From: Burkholderiales bacterium
GTDB lineage: Bacteria > Pseudomonadota > Gammaproteobacteria > Burkholderiales > Nitrosomonadaceae
DNA length: 15,102 bases
Direction of reading: 5' to 3'
Assembly (NCBI GenBank): GCA_024235735.1
Contig: JACKLU010000026.1
Coordinates: 1 to 15,102, forward strand
Shown: positions 1-7,067 of the stretch, piece by piece
Layout: the number at the start of each line of letters is the position of its first letter
Position numbering within the stretch: the first letter of the stretch is position 1
Made by a program: the position numbers and the translations under genes
Notes under the pieces: generated by a model
Told to the model about the DNA's origin: nothing
Seen by the model: the letters and a program-made list of their open reading frames with translations, nothing else
Database searches by the model: none

Positions 1-50
1 GGGACCTTCTGATTACAAATCAGCTGCTCTACCATCTGAGCTATGCCGGC
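1..50 (-). tRNA. tRNA-Thr (anticodon TGT), 3' part outside the window
   Basis: On the minus strand the molecule starts at base 50 with GCCGGCATAGCTCAG: acceptor arm, then the conserved D-arm start. The D-loop and then CTGA-TTTGTAA-TCAG follow, giving a seven-base anticodon loop with TGT in the centre, which reads ACN threonine codons. The variable loop begins before the edge (AAGGTCCC); the T arm and the 3' acceptor strand lie beyond base 1. The layout matches bacterial tRNA-Thr(UGU). It lies 33 nt downstream of sspB on the same strand, so it may be co-transcribed with it or may start from its own promoter in that short gap. Confidence 0.95.
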
Positions 51-61
51 AATTTGGGTGG

Positions 62-98
62 TTAATCAAACCTAACGCTTAAACTACTTGATTAAGCG
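62..98 (-). repeat. Two overlapping, mutually exclusive inverted repeats at the sspB stop codon
   Basis: TTAATCAA (62-69) pairs perfectly with TTGATTAA (88-95), spacer 18. CGCTTAA (76-82) pairs perfectly with TTAAGCG (92-98), spacer 9. The right arms share bases 92-95, so only one hairpin can form at a time. Both enclose the sspB stop codon at 84-86. There is no U-tract, so this is not a clear intrinsic terminator; it could mark the mRNA 3' end or a processing point before the tRNA. Confidence 0.4.
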
Positions 99-518
99 CA
101 GATTTGCTTTTCCATTTTTTGGACTTTTCGGTTTTGAAATTTTACGTGAAACATGTTCCAGATTTTCATCCGTGGTTTCTACTTTTTTCTTCTGTAAATT
201 CAATTCTGGAAATGCGATGCCCTGATTTATTTCCCTGGCAAAAATTCCGCTCACGGCTTCCGTGGAAAAACGAACTTCTCTCGCAACACCATTGAATCTG
301 GCCGAAAAGGTAATTATATCATTACCAATGTCGAGATTGCGAACCGCGTTTGGGCCAATATTAAAAATTATCTCGCCATTTTTAATGTTCTCTTCCGGCA
401 AGTGCATGCCTGGCATTTCCGCATCGACACTGACGGACAGTAGCGGTGCATAGCCGCATTCGCAGCACCATTCAAAAATAGCACGGATCAGATAGGGTTT
501 TGTCGTTGGTTTATTCAT
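84..518 (-). CDS. sspB: ClpXP protease specificity-enhancing factor SspB
   Basis: The 144-residue protein begins with the typical SspB opening (TTKPYLIRAIFEWCCECGYAP). Family knowledge: SspB is a cytoplasmic adaptor that binds ssrA-tagged polypeptides released from stalled ribosomes and delivers them to ClpXP. The substrate-binding domain covers about residues 5-105. A lysine-rich flexible linker follows, and the protein ends in NLRLIK, which matches the C-terminal ClpX-docking peptide of the E. coli protein (LRVVK). The start codon lies inside the end of sspA (ATGA overlap, 515-518), indicating translational coupling. The sspA-sspB pair downstream of the cytochrome bc1 genes is a familiar proteobacterial arrangement. 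Length is normal and there is no sign of damage. Confidence 0.93.
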   Translation of the reverse strand: MNKPTTKPYLIRAIFEWCCECGYAPLLSVSVDAEMPGMHLPEENIKNGEIIFNIGPNAVRNLDIGNDIITFSARFNGVAREVRFSTEAVSGIFAREINQGIAFPELNLQKKKVETTDENLEHVSRKISKPKSPKNGKANLRLIK

Positions 519-1114
519 TTACGCATCACTTTCTCAGATGCGGACAACGCATCTATAAAAAGCGGACGGCTGAATAAACGTTCTGAATATTTTAGCAAGC
601 TGGCGGCCTGTTTGGGCAAGCGAACGCCATAATGCTCAAGCCGCCATAGCAGCGGCGCGACCGCCACATCCAGCATTGAAAACTCATCGCCCAGCATGTA
701 TTTCTGTTTATCGAACACCGGCGCAATCATGGTCAGATTTTCTGCTATTGCTGTCCTCGCTTTATCGGCTGTTTTTGCGTCGCCACTTTCTATCGGATCG
801 ATATAGCAGAACAAATCCTGCTCGAAACGGTACAGCAGCAATCGCGCACGCGCACGCATGACAGGATCAGCCGGCATGAGCTGCGGGTGTGGAAAGCGAT
901 CGTCAATATATTCGTTGATTATATTTGATTCGTAAAGCACCAAGTCCCGCTCCACCAGGATTGGCGCTTTACCATATGGACTCATCACCGCAAGATCTTC
1001 CGGCTTGTTGTTTGGATCAACATCAATAACCTCAAAGTCCATATCCTTCTCATGCAGCACAATGCGGCAGCGATGGCTATAGGGACAGGTTATGGTTGAA
1101 TACAAAGTCATCAT
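515..1114 (-). CDS. sspA: Stringent starvation protein A (GST-fold transcription regulator)
   Basis: This 199-residue protein has an N-terminal thioredoxin-like GST domain (about 1-80; LYSTITCPYSHRCRIVL, then SPYGKAPILVERDLVLYES) and an all-helical C-terminal domain (about 85-195). The surface motif FPHPQLMP (PHP at residues 75-77) is the hallmark of SspA, where it contacts RNA polymerase; this family is not thought to act as a glutathione transferase. Known role: RNA-polymerase-associated protein induced by starvation, affecting stress and virulence genes. There are two adjacent ATG codons, so the start could be one residue later. The gene lies 55 bp after petC, probably in the same transcript, and overlaps sspB by 4 bp. 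Confidence 0.93.
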   Translation of the reverse strand: MMTLYSTITCPYSHRCRIVLHEKDMDFEVIDVDPNNKPEDLAVMSPYGKAPILVERDLVLYESNIINEYIDDRFPHPQLMPADPVMRARARLLLYRFEQDLFCYIDPIESGDAKTADKARTAIAENLTMIAPVFDKQKYMLGDEFSMLDVAVAPLLWRLEHYGVRLPKQAASLLKYSERLFSRPLFIDALSASEKVMRK

Positions 1115-1169
1115 AGCTTTATTTCTCTAGTCTATAGCTCTTGCATATTTCCAACACCCAGTCTGCCGA

Positions 1170-1895
1170 TTAGTGTATGTCTCTCCAATATTCACGATAC
1201 AATAGATAGGTCAACCCCAGCATACCGAACAGGAAAATCATCACTAACATGCCTATACGCTTACGCTCGTTTGCTATCGGCTCACCAATATAAACCAGAT
1301 AATTAACCAGATCAGCCACATATCTGTCATACTCGGACACAGTCATCGAGCCGGGCTTAACCAAATCCAGGCTTTTGACTTCCTTGCCATCGACGCTTTT
1401 CACCACCAGCCTCTGCTCTCCCTGGAATTCATACAGTACATGCGGCATTGCTGCACGATCAAAAACCAGGTTGTTCCAGCCAGGAACGGTCGTATCGTCA
1501 CGATAAAAAGCACGCAAATACGTATACAGCCAGTCCGCTCCTCTTGAACGCGCTATAACCGACAGATCTGGAGGTGCTACACCAAACCATTCCTCGCCCT
1601 CATTTTTCCGCATGGCGGAAACCATCAAGTCACCCGCTTTTTGACCTGTCATTACGAGCTTATTAAGCACGACGGCTTCGTTATCCCACCCGATATCGCG
1701 ATGGCGATTATAACGCATGAAGCTGGCGCCATGACATGTCAAACAATAGTTTACAAACGCTTGCGCACCACGCTGCAACGATTCATTATCGCTTGTATCG
1801 ATTGGCGCTTTATCGAGCGGCATTCCAGGTTCTGCGGCATATAAAGCCATTGGCGCAAAACATAAGACAAGTAGAAATATTTTTATTTTATTCAT
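1170..1895 (-). CDS. petC: Ubiquinol-cytochrome c reductase, cytochrome c1 subunit
   Basis: The 241-residue protein carries a Sec signal peptide (residues 1-20, likely cut after ALYA) and a periplasmic heme domain. Heme c is attached at C51-L-T-C54-H55. The sixth ligand is probably M150 in AAMPHVLYEF. One C-terminal membrane anchor (about 214-233) is followed by a basic/aromatic tail. In the bc1 complex it takes electrons from the Rieske cluster and passes them to a soluble cytochrome c. The start overlaps the petB stop by 4 bp (ATGA at 1892-1895), so translation is coupled. It is the last of three pet genes. Length and motifs are normal. Confidence 0.96.
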   Translation of the reverse strand: MNKIKIFLLVLCFAPMALYAAEPGMPLDKAPIDTSDNESLQRGAQAFVNYCLTCHGASFMRYNRHRDIGWDNEAVVLNKLVMTGQKAGDLMVSAMRKNEGEEWFGVAPPDLSVIARSRGADWLYTYLRAFYRDDTTVPGWNNLVFDRAAMPHVLYEFQGEQRLVVKSVDGKEVKSLDLVKPGSMTVSEYDRYVADLVNYLVYIGEPIANERKRIGMLVMIFLFGMLGLTYLLYREYWRDIH

Positions 1896-3139
1896 TTGGT
1901 AACTCTTTTAGGCTCAGGTTTTGTTTTATCTATTTTGCTATACCAAGGCATCAGGATAAAGAATGCAAAATAAATAACCGAAAAGATTTGCGCTAATAAC
2001 GTATATAACGGTGTAGGTGATTGCGTACCCAGCCAGCCCAGAACAAAAAAGCTGATCACAAACATGGCTAAAGCAAATTTGAAAATCGGCCCTTTATAAC
2101 GGATTGACTTAACCGGACTCCGATCCAGCCATGGCAGGAAACAGAATACGGCAACACCGGCAACCATCAGAAAGACTCCCCACAGCTTGGCGTCAATCCA
2201 CAGGAAATTCACGGTCACAGCACGCAACATTGAATAGTAGGGCGTGAAATACCAGACTGGTGCGATATGATCTGGCGTCTGTAAAGTGTTGGCTGGAATA
2301 AAGTTATTGTATTCCAGAAAGTAACCGCCCATTTCCGGTGCAAAGAAAATGATACCGCAGAACACAATCAGAAATCCCACAACACCAAAGATATCCTTCA
2401 CAGTGTAGTAGGGATGAAATGGAATGCCGTCAACGGGTATTTTTGTTTCAGGATTCTTGTTCTCTTTAATTTCAATACCATCCGGATTGTTTGATCCAAC
2501 TTCGTGCAGGGCGATAACATGAACAAAAACCAGAACCACAATCAGAACCGGCAGGGTCACAACATGATAGGCAAAGAAACGGTTTAACGCCGCGTCCGAC
2601 AGCATGAAATCGCCCAGTATCCAATTGTGAAGCGTTTCACCGATAAATGGAATCGCTTCAAACATACTGACAATGACTTGCGCTCCCCAGTAAGACATCT
2701 GCCCCCACGGCAGAATATATCCGGTAAAAGCAAGGCTCATCAGCACAAAGAAAATCGCCATGCCAATCAGCCACAGTAACTCGCGGGGTTTACGATATGA
2801 GCCGTATATCATGCCGCGAAACATATGCAGATATACAACCACGAAGAACATGGAGGCACCCGTTGAATGCATATAGCGAATCAACCAGCCGTAGTCGACA
2901 TCACGCATGATATATTCTACGGAAGCGAATGCGAGACTCGCATCCGGCTTATAGCTCATGGTAAGAAAAATCCCAGTAATTAACTGGTTTACAAGTACCA
3001 ACAATGCTAAAGAACCAAAGAAGTACCAGAAATTAAAATTCTTTGGCGCATAATACTCGGAGAGATGCTCCCTCCAAGTCACTGTCATTGGAAATCGCTT
3101 ATCGATCCACTCAAGAAATGAATTTTTTTGTTTGCTCAT
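1892..3139 (-). CDS. petB: Ubiquinol-cytochrome c reductase, cytochrome b subunit
   Basis: This 415-residue polytopic membrane protein fuses the N-terminal heme-binding four-helix part and the C-terminal part, as in bc1 complexes (not split as in b6f). Heme ligands are H91 and H105 in the second helix (RYMHSTGASMFFVVVYLHMF) and H192 and H207 in the fourth (YHVV...FVHVIALHEVG). The second pair is separated by 14 residues by my count. The Qo-site motif at residues 294-297 is PVWY in place of the mitochondrial PEWY. Further C-terminal membrane helices lie at about 320-400. The ATG directly abuts the petA stop (TAA at 3140-3142). It oxidises quinol at Qo and reduces quinone at Qi, building proton-motive force. 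Confidence 0.97.
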   Translation of the reverse strand: MSKQKNSFLEWIDKRFPMTVTWREHLSEYYAPKNFNFWYFFGSLALLVLVNQLITGIFLTMSYKPDASLAFASVEYIMRDVDYGWLIRYMHSTGASMFFVVVYLHMFRGMIYGSYRKPRELLWLIGMAIFFVLMSLAFTGYILPWGQMSYWGAQVIVSMFEAIPFIGETLHNWILGDFMLSDAALNRFFAYHVVTLPVLIVVLVFVHVIALHEVGSNNPDGIEIKENKNPETKIPVDGIPFHPYYTVKDIFGVVGFLIVFCGIIFFAPEMGGYFLEYNNFIPANTLQTPDHIAPVWYFTPYYSMLRAVTVNFLWIDAKLWGVFLMVAGVAVFCFLPWLDRSPVKSIRYKGPIFKFALAMFVISFFVLGWLGTQSPTPLYTLLAQIFSVIYFAFFILMPWYSKIDKTKPEPKRVTK

Positions 3140-3748
3140 TTATGCAGATTCCTTGCTTTCTGCCCCGATTAAAAGGACGTTATCACTCAAATATACATGC
3201 GGTGGGACCACCATGTTCGTTGGCGCGGGCACACTTTTATAAACGCGGCCAGCCAAATCAAATTTCGAACCATGACAGGGACAGAAGAATCCGCCTAACC
3301 AGTCAGCCCCCAAATCCTGCGGTGCAATATCCTTTCTGAATACCGGTGAACACCCCAGATGCGTACAGATACCTTCCACCACCAGTATCGCGGGCTTAAT
3401 AGACCGTGTTCTGTTTTTGGCATAATCCGGCTGTTGATCCTTATCCGAACCTGGATCCGAAAGCTGCGGCTCAAGCTTTTCAAGCGTTGCCAGCATCTCA
3501 GGTGTACGATCCAGTATCCACACCACACGTCCGCGCCATTCAACCATCAGCAACATACCTGGCTCAAGTCTCGATATATCGACCTCTACCGGTGCTCCAG
3601 CAGCTTTTGCTCTTTCACTGGGCATCATGCTCTTTACAAAAGGTGTCGCAATACCTGCACAAGCAACCCCGCCTGCCACAGAAGTCGCAGCAACCAAGAA
3701 TTTTCTTCTCCCACTCATTTCATTATTAATGCTGAAACTATCTGCCAT
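3140..3748 (-). CDS. petA: Ubiquinol-cytochrome c reductase, Rieske iron-sulfur subunit
   Basis: The protein has 202 residues. A twin-arginine motif (SGRRKFLV, RR at 14-15) precedes the single N-terminal membrane anchor (about 18-38), as expected for Tat-dependent insertion of Rieske proteins. A short flexible hinge follows, then the cluster domain. The 2Fe-2S ligands are C128 and H130 (CTHLGC) and C156 and H159 (CPCHGS), with C133 and C158 forming the usual disulfide. GADWLGGFFCPCHGSKFDLAGR is the typical second box, starting at residue 147. The start is ATG with a loosely placed GGAA about 9 nt upstream. It is the first gene of petABC and has a long leader with its own promoter candidates. 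Confidence 0.96.
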   Translation of the reverse strand: MADSFSINNEMSGRRKFLVAATSVAGGVACAGIATPFVKSMMPSERAKAAGAPVEVDISRLEPGMLLMVEWRGRVVWILDRTPEMLATLEKLEPQLSDPGSDKDQQPDYAKNRTRSIKPAILVVEGICTHLGCSPVFRKDIAPQDLGADWLGGFFCPCHGSKFDLAGRVYKSVPAPTNMVVPPHVYLSDNVLLIGAESKESA

Positions 3749-3786
3749 CTTTTAAAATTCCATCAGTTAATTCTTTCATGCAATAA

Positions 3787-3815
3787 ATAAATTTTATATG
3801 CAAAACCGTTAACAA
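3787..3815 (-). promoter_or_regulatory. Weak sigma70 promoter candidate proximal to petA
   Basis: On the minus strand TTGTTA (3810-3815) and ATTTAT (3787-3792) are separated by 17 bp, placing a start about 35 nt before the petA ATG. The -10 match is poor and the region is generally AT-rich, so this is only a possibility beside the stronger element at 4027-4035. Confidence 0.2.
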
Positions 3816-3839
3816 AATTCCCGCCCGAATCCGTCTAAT

Positions 3840-3929
3840 CTATCTTACTGAGGAAGAAACAAAATACTCCCAGGATGATTTCCCCCACCCGCTCCACTCA
3901 GCCGCATTTTCACGAGCAGCCCGTAACAT
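3840..3929 (-). CDS. Possible 29-residue tryptophan-rich small ORF in the petA leader
   Basis: On the minus strand an ATG at 3929 opens 29 codons ending with TAG at 3840-3842. The peptide begins MLRAARENAA and contains EWSGWGKSSWEYF: three tryptophans plus tyrosine and phenylalanine in 13 residues, unusual for a random reading of AT-rich leader DNA. It lies inside the presumed petA 5' leader, 91 bp before petA, after the 3957-3985 hairpin. The ribosome binding site is weak (GAAG about 8 nt upstream). I do not recognise the peptide. It could be a leader peptide, a small membrane-associated protein, a gene remnant or chance. Confidence 0.3.
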   Translation of the reverse strand: MLRAARENAAEWSGWGKSSWEYFVSSSVR

Positions 3930-3956
3930 GCCACAACTTCACTGCGCACAGCACAC

Positions 3957-3985
3957 AGTAGAATCAAAAAGCTTTTGATTCTACT
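3957..3985. repeat. Perfect 13-bp inverted repeat (hairpin) in the petA-secA gap
   Basis: AGTAGAATCAAAA (3957-3969) and TTTTGATTCTACT (3973-3985) are exact reverse complements separated by three bases. On the minus strand it lies about 35 nt into the transcript predicted from the promoter at 4027-4035, so it would be a leader hairpin. On that strand no U-tract follows. On the plus strand it is followed by TTAATTTATTTT and could terminate transcripts opposing secA-petA. It could also be a protein-binding palindrome. Confidence 0.55.
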
Positions 3986-4026
3986 TAATTTATTTTGCGA
4001 ATCTGTCCGCTTAATAAATGGGGCGC

Positions 4027-4035
4027 ATTATACCA
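4027..4035 (-). promoter_or_regulatory. Extended -10 promoter with GC-rich discriminator for petABC-sspAB
   Basis: On the minus strand the sequence reads TGGTATAATGCGCCCC: a consensus TATAAT (4027-4032) preceded by TGG (an extended -10 element) and followed by a GC-rich discriminator like that of stringently controlled rRNA and tRNA promoters. The hexamer 17 bp upstream (CTATTC) is a poor -35, which extended -10 promoters tolerate. Initiation would fall near base 4020, giving a leader of about 270 nt before petA. This is the best promoter candidate in the 423-base gap between secA and petA. Confidence 0.55.
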
Positions 4036-4171
4036 TAAGCGCACAAGGGGAATAGAAAAAATAATTTTGCAACGCAATTCACGCAAGCCGGAACAAGCCG
4101 TCAACTTTGAACGAAGTATCTGTCAAGAGTTTGAATTAAAGAAACTTATTACCAAGAAACCCCAAAAAAAA

Positions 4172-6904
4172 CTAACGGATCTTGCCATGACACTGTTTGT
4201 ATTTTTTTCCTGATCCGCAGGGACACGGATCATTACGTCCAATTTTTTCACCCTGACGCACAAACGGTCGCACTGATTTTTCTTCGGCCTGATCTTCGGA
4301 ATTCACACCGGCGCCGACGACAGATGCATCATCGTGATGATATTCCATCTTTTCAGGCGTCTTCATGGTCTCAGTCACGGCTTCTACCTGTTGCTCATTC
4401 CTGATTTGAACGGTCAGCAATATGCGGGTTACTTCAGCTTTGATCTCTTCAAGCATATGGGTAAACAGCTCAAAAGCCTCGCGCTTGTATTCCTGTTTAG
4501 GATTCTTCTGCGCGTAACCGCGTAAATGAATACCATGACGCAAATGATCCAAAGCCGCCAAATGTTCCCGCCAGTGCGCATCAATGATTTGCAGCATCAA
4601 TGCACGCTCATACTGATGCATGATATGCACTCCGATCTGATCAACCTTACTCTGATAATGCTGCGCGGCTATGTCGATAATCCGCTCGCAGAGAGAGTCT
4701 TCATGCAGATCAGATTCCTCCTCAAGCCATTTCCGGATCGGCAAATGCAATTGGTATTCAGAGGCCAGCGCTTTCTCCAGACCTGACACATCCCACTGCT
4801 CCTCCACACTTTGCGGCGGAATATGAACACTAAAAAGATTAGTCAGTACACTTTCGCGCACAACGGTAATTGTTTCGGTAATATCGTGATCAGATTCCAA
4901 TAATTCATTACGTTGCTGATAAATCACATGACGCTGATCATTGGCAACATCGTCAAAGTCAAGTAATTGCTTGCGGATATCAAAATTACGCGCTTCCACC
5001 TTGCGCTGCGCGTTTTCAATCGCACGCGTCACCCAGGGATGCTCTATCGCCTCACCTTCCGGCATCTTAAGGCGAGTCATAATATTGGCGACACGATCGG
5101 ACGCAAAAATACGCAACAACGGATCTTCAAGCGACAGGTAAAAACGGCTGGAGCCCGGATCGCCCTGCCGCCCGGAGCGTCCGCGCAACTGATTGTCCAC
5201 ACGACGCGACTCATGACGCTCCGTGCCGATAATATGCAATCCGCCTTTCTGCAATACCTCCTCGTGCGCAGCCTTCCACTGGTTCATGACCGCACTGATG
5301 CGCTTTTCCTTCTCCACATCATTTAATTTTTCATCATTCCGAATACTTTCAATCTCAGGCTCCGGATTGCCACCCAGTACAATGTCTGTTCCCCGTCCGG
5401 CCATATTGGTTGCAATAGTGATCATTTTTGGCCGCCCGGCCTGCACGATGATATTCGCTTCACTCGCATGCTGCTTTGCATTAAGCACCTGATGCGGAAG
5501 CTTTGCCTTATCCAGCAATTTGGACAACAGCATATTGTTCTCTATGGATGTCGTACCAACCAGAACAGGCTGTCCTTTTTCATAACATTCCCGGATGCCT
5601 TCAATTACTGCGTTGAATTTTTCGTCCATCGTACGAAAAACCTGATCCATTCGATCTTCCCGTATCATTGGACGATGCGTCGGGATAATCACTGTCTCAA
5701 GTCCGTAGATCTGCTGGAATTCAGCAGCCTCGGTATCCGCTGTTCCCGTCATGCCAGACAGCTTGTGATACATGCGGAAATAATTCTGGAAAGTGATCGA
5801 GGCCAGCGTTTGATTTTCTTTTTGTATGGCCACGCCTTCTTTTGCTTCAACAGCTTGATGTAAGCCATCCGACCAGCGCCGTCCTGGCATCAATCGGCCG
5901 GTGAATTCATCAACGATGACGACTTCACCATTCTGAATAACATAATGTTGATCAAGAAAATACAACGAATGTGCGCGTAGACCGGCTGTTAAATGATGTA
6001 TCAAGCTGACATTCGCAGGATCATACAGACTGGTGCCACCTTTAAGTAAACCTGCTTCCGCGAGCAGTTTTTCAGCATGCTCAAAACCCTCTTCACTCAG
6101 TATCACCTGATGGGCTTTTTCATCCACACTAAAGTCGCCCGGGCCATCTTCCTTTTCCTGACGTTTCAATTTTGGAACTACTTTATTGATACGCAGATAG
6201 ATTTCTGTATCACCTTCCGCTTGACCGGAAATAATCAACGGGGTGCGCGCTTCATCAATCAGAATGGAATCGACTTCATCCACGATCGCAAAATTTAGCT
6301 GGCGTTGCACACGTTCGGATTGATGCGTCACCATATTGTCACGCAGGTAATCAAAGCCGTATTCGTTATTGGTGCCGTAAGTAATGTCCGCCGCATAGGC
6401 GGTTTGTTTATCCCCGTGCGGCATATGGCCATAAATGACACCGACACTGACACCCAGAAATTTGTAGAGTTTCCCCATCCATTCCGCGTCACGCTTCGCC
6501 AGATAATCATTTACAGTAACCACGTGCACACCATGACCTGACAGTGCATTCAAATAAGCCGGCAAAGTCGCCATCAGCGTTTTACCTTCACCGGTACGCA
6601 TTTCCGAAATTTTGCCATCATGCAGCACCATCCCGCCGATCAACTGTACATCGAAATGGCGCATATTGAGTACGCGCTTTCCAGCCTCGCGAACTACCGC
6701 AAACGCTTCGGGCAACAGTACATCAAGCGCTTCACCGTTATCTACACGTTGTTTGAATTCGTTGGTCTTGGCGCGCAACTCGGCATCATTCAGCTTTTCG
6801 ATTCCAGCTTCGAGCGAATTGATTTGTTCAACAACTTTCAAATACTGCTTTATTATGCGTTCGTTGCGACTTCCAAAAATTTTCTTGAGCAGATTACCTA
6901 GCAT
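4172..6904 (-). CDS. secA: Preprotein translocase ATPase SecA
   Basis: At 910 residues this is a full-length proteobacterial SecA. Visible parts in order: Walker A MRTGEGKT (102-109), Walker B-type VDEVDSILIDEARTPLIISG (DEVD at 209-212) within NBD1, the preprotein cross-linking domain (about 230-370), NBD2 with TNMAGRGTDIVLGG and QLRGRSGRQGDPGSSRFYLSLED, the helical scaffold/wing region, and a C-terminal zinc and SecB-binding tail with C894, C896, C905 and H906 (CPCGSGKKYKQCHG). It drives post-translational export through SecYEG by ATP hydrolysis. The ribosome binding site is modest (AAAGAAAG). A terminator-like hairpin ends 27-35 nt before the ATG, which bears on how the gene is transcribed. 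A T8 run follows directly after the stop codon but without an obvious stem. Confidence 0.98.
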   Translation of the reverse strand: MLGNLLKKIFGSRNERIIKQYLKVVEQINSLEAGIEKLNDAELRAKTNEFKQRVDNGEALDVLLPEAFAVVREAGKRVLNMRHFDVQLIGGMVLHDGKISEMRTGEGKTLMATLPAYLNALSGHGVHVVTVNDYLAKRDAEWMGKLYKFLGVSVGVIYGHMPHGDKQTAYAADITYGTNNEYGFDYLRDNMVTHQSERVQRQLNFAIVDEVDSILIDEARTPLIISGQAEGDTEIYLRINKVVPKLKRQEKEDGPGDFSVDEKAHQVILSEEGFEHAEKLLAEAGLLKGGTSLYDPANVSLIHHLTAGLRAHSLYFLDQHYVIQNGEVVIVDEFTGRLMPGRRWSDGLHQAVEAKEGVAIQKENQTLASITFQNYFRMYHKLSGMTGTADTEAAEFQQIYGLETVIIPTHRPMIREDRMDQVFRTMDEKFNAVIEGIRECYEKGQPVLVGTTSIENNMLLSKLLDKAKLPHQVLNAKQHASEANIIVQAGRPKMITIATNMAGRGTDIVLGGNPEPEIESIRNDEKLNDVEKEKRISAVMNQWKAAHEEVLQKGGLHIIGTERHESRRVDNQLRGRSGRQGDPGSSRFYLSLEDPLLRIFASDRVANIMTRLKMPEGEAIEHPWVTRAIENAQRKVEARNFDIRKQLLDFDDVANDQRHVIYQQRNELLESDHDITETITVVRESVLTNLFSVHIPPQSVEEQWDVSGLEKALASEYQLHLPIRKWLEEESDLHEDSLCERIIDIAAQHYQSKVDQIGVHIMHQYERALMLQIIDAHWREHLAALDHLRHGIHLRGYAQKNPKQEYKREAFELFTHMLEEIKAEVTRILLTVQIRNEQQVEAVTETMKTPEKMEYHHDDASVVGAGVNSEDQAEEKSVRPFVRQGEKIGRNDPCPCGSGKKYKQCHGKIR

Positions 6905-6930
6905 GACTTTCTTTAAAATTTAGTATCTGG

Positions 6931-6963
6931 AAAAATAAAGCGCGAGATAAAAGTATCTCACGC
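6931..6963 (-). terminator. Intrinsic terminator-like hairpin just upstream of secA
   Basis: Read on the minus strand: 5' arm GCGTGAGATA (6963-6954), loop CTTT, 3' arm TATCTCGCGC (6949-6940), then TTTATTTTT (6939-6931). All ten stem positions pair in RNA (one is a U-G wobble). A GC-containing stem followed by a T-rich tract is the classic form. It can end the M23 peptidase transcript about 105 nt after its stop codon, or act as an attenuator in a secA leader, since the secA ATG follows after 26 nt. Confidence 0.7.
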
Positions 6964-7042
6964 CATCAAATGATCTTAACAATCCTGGGAGATGCCCTTT
7001 ACAGCAATTACAATGTCCAAGCCATGCGCTGCGGAAATATTC

Positions 7043-7064
7043 AAATAATCGAAACCGATTATTT
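7043..7064 (-). repeat. Hairpin 3 bp after the M23 peptidase stop codon
   Basis: On the minus strand AAATAATCG (7064-7056) pairs perfectly with CGATTATTT (7051-7043) around a GTTT loop, with one further possible U-G pair. It begins three bases after the stop codon of the peptidase gene. No T-tract follows, so it is more likely an mRNA 3'-end stabiliser or processing site than a full terminator. Confidence 0.45.
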
Positions 7065-7067
7065 ACT

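Noticed and set aside
3995..4213. A 72-codon plus-strand open frame between petA and secA
   Set aside because: It runs into the antisense of the secA 3' end, is low in complexity, has no ribosome binding site, and the stronger signals there point to the minus strand.
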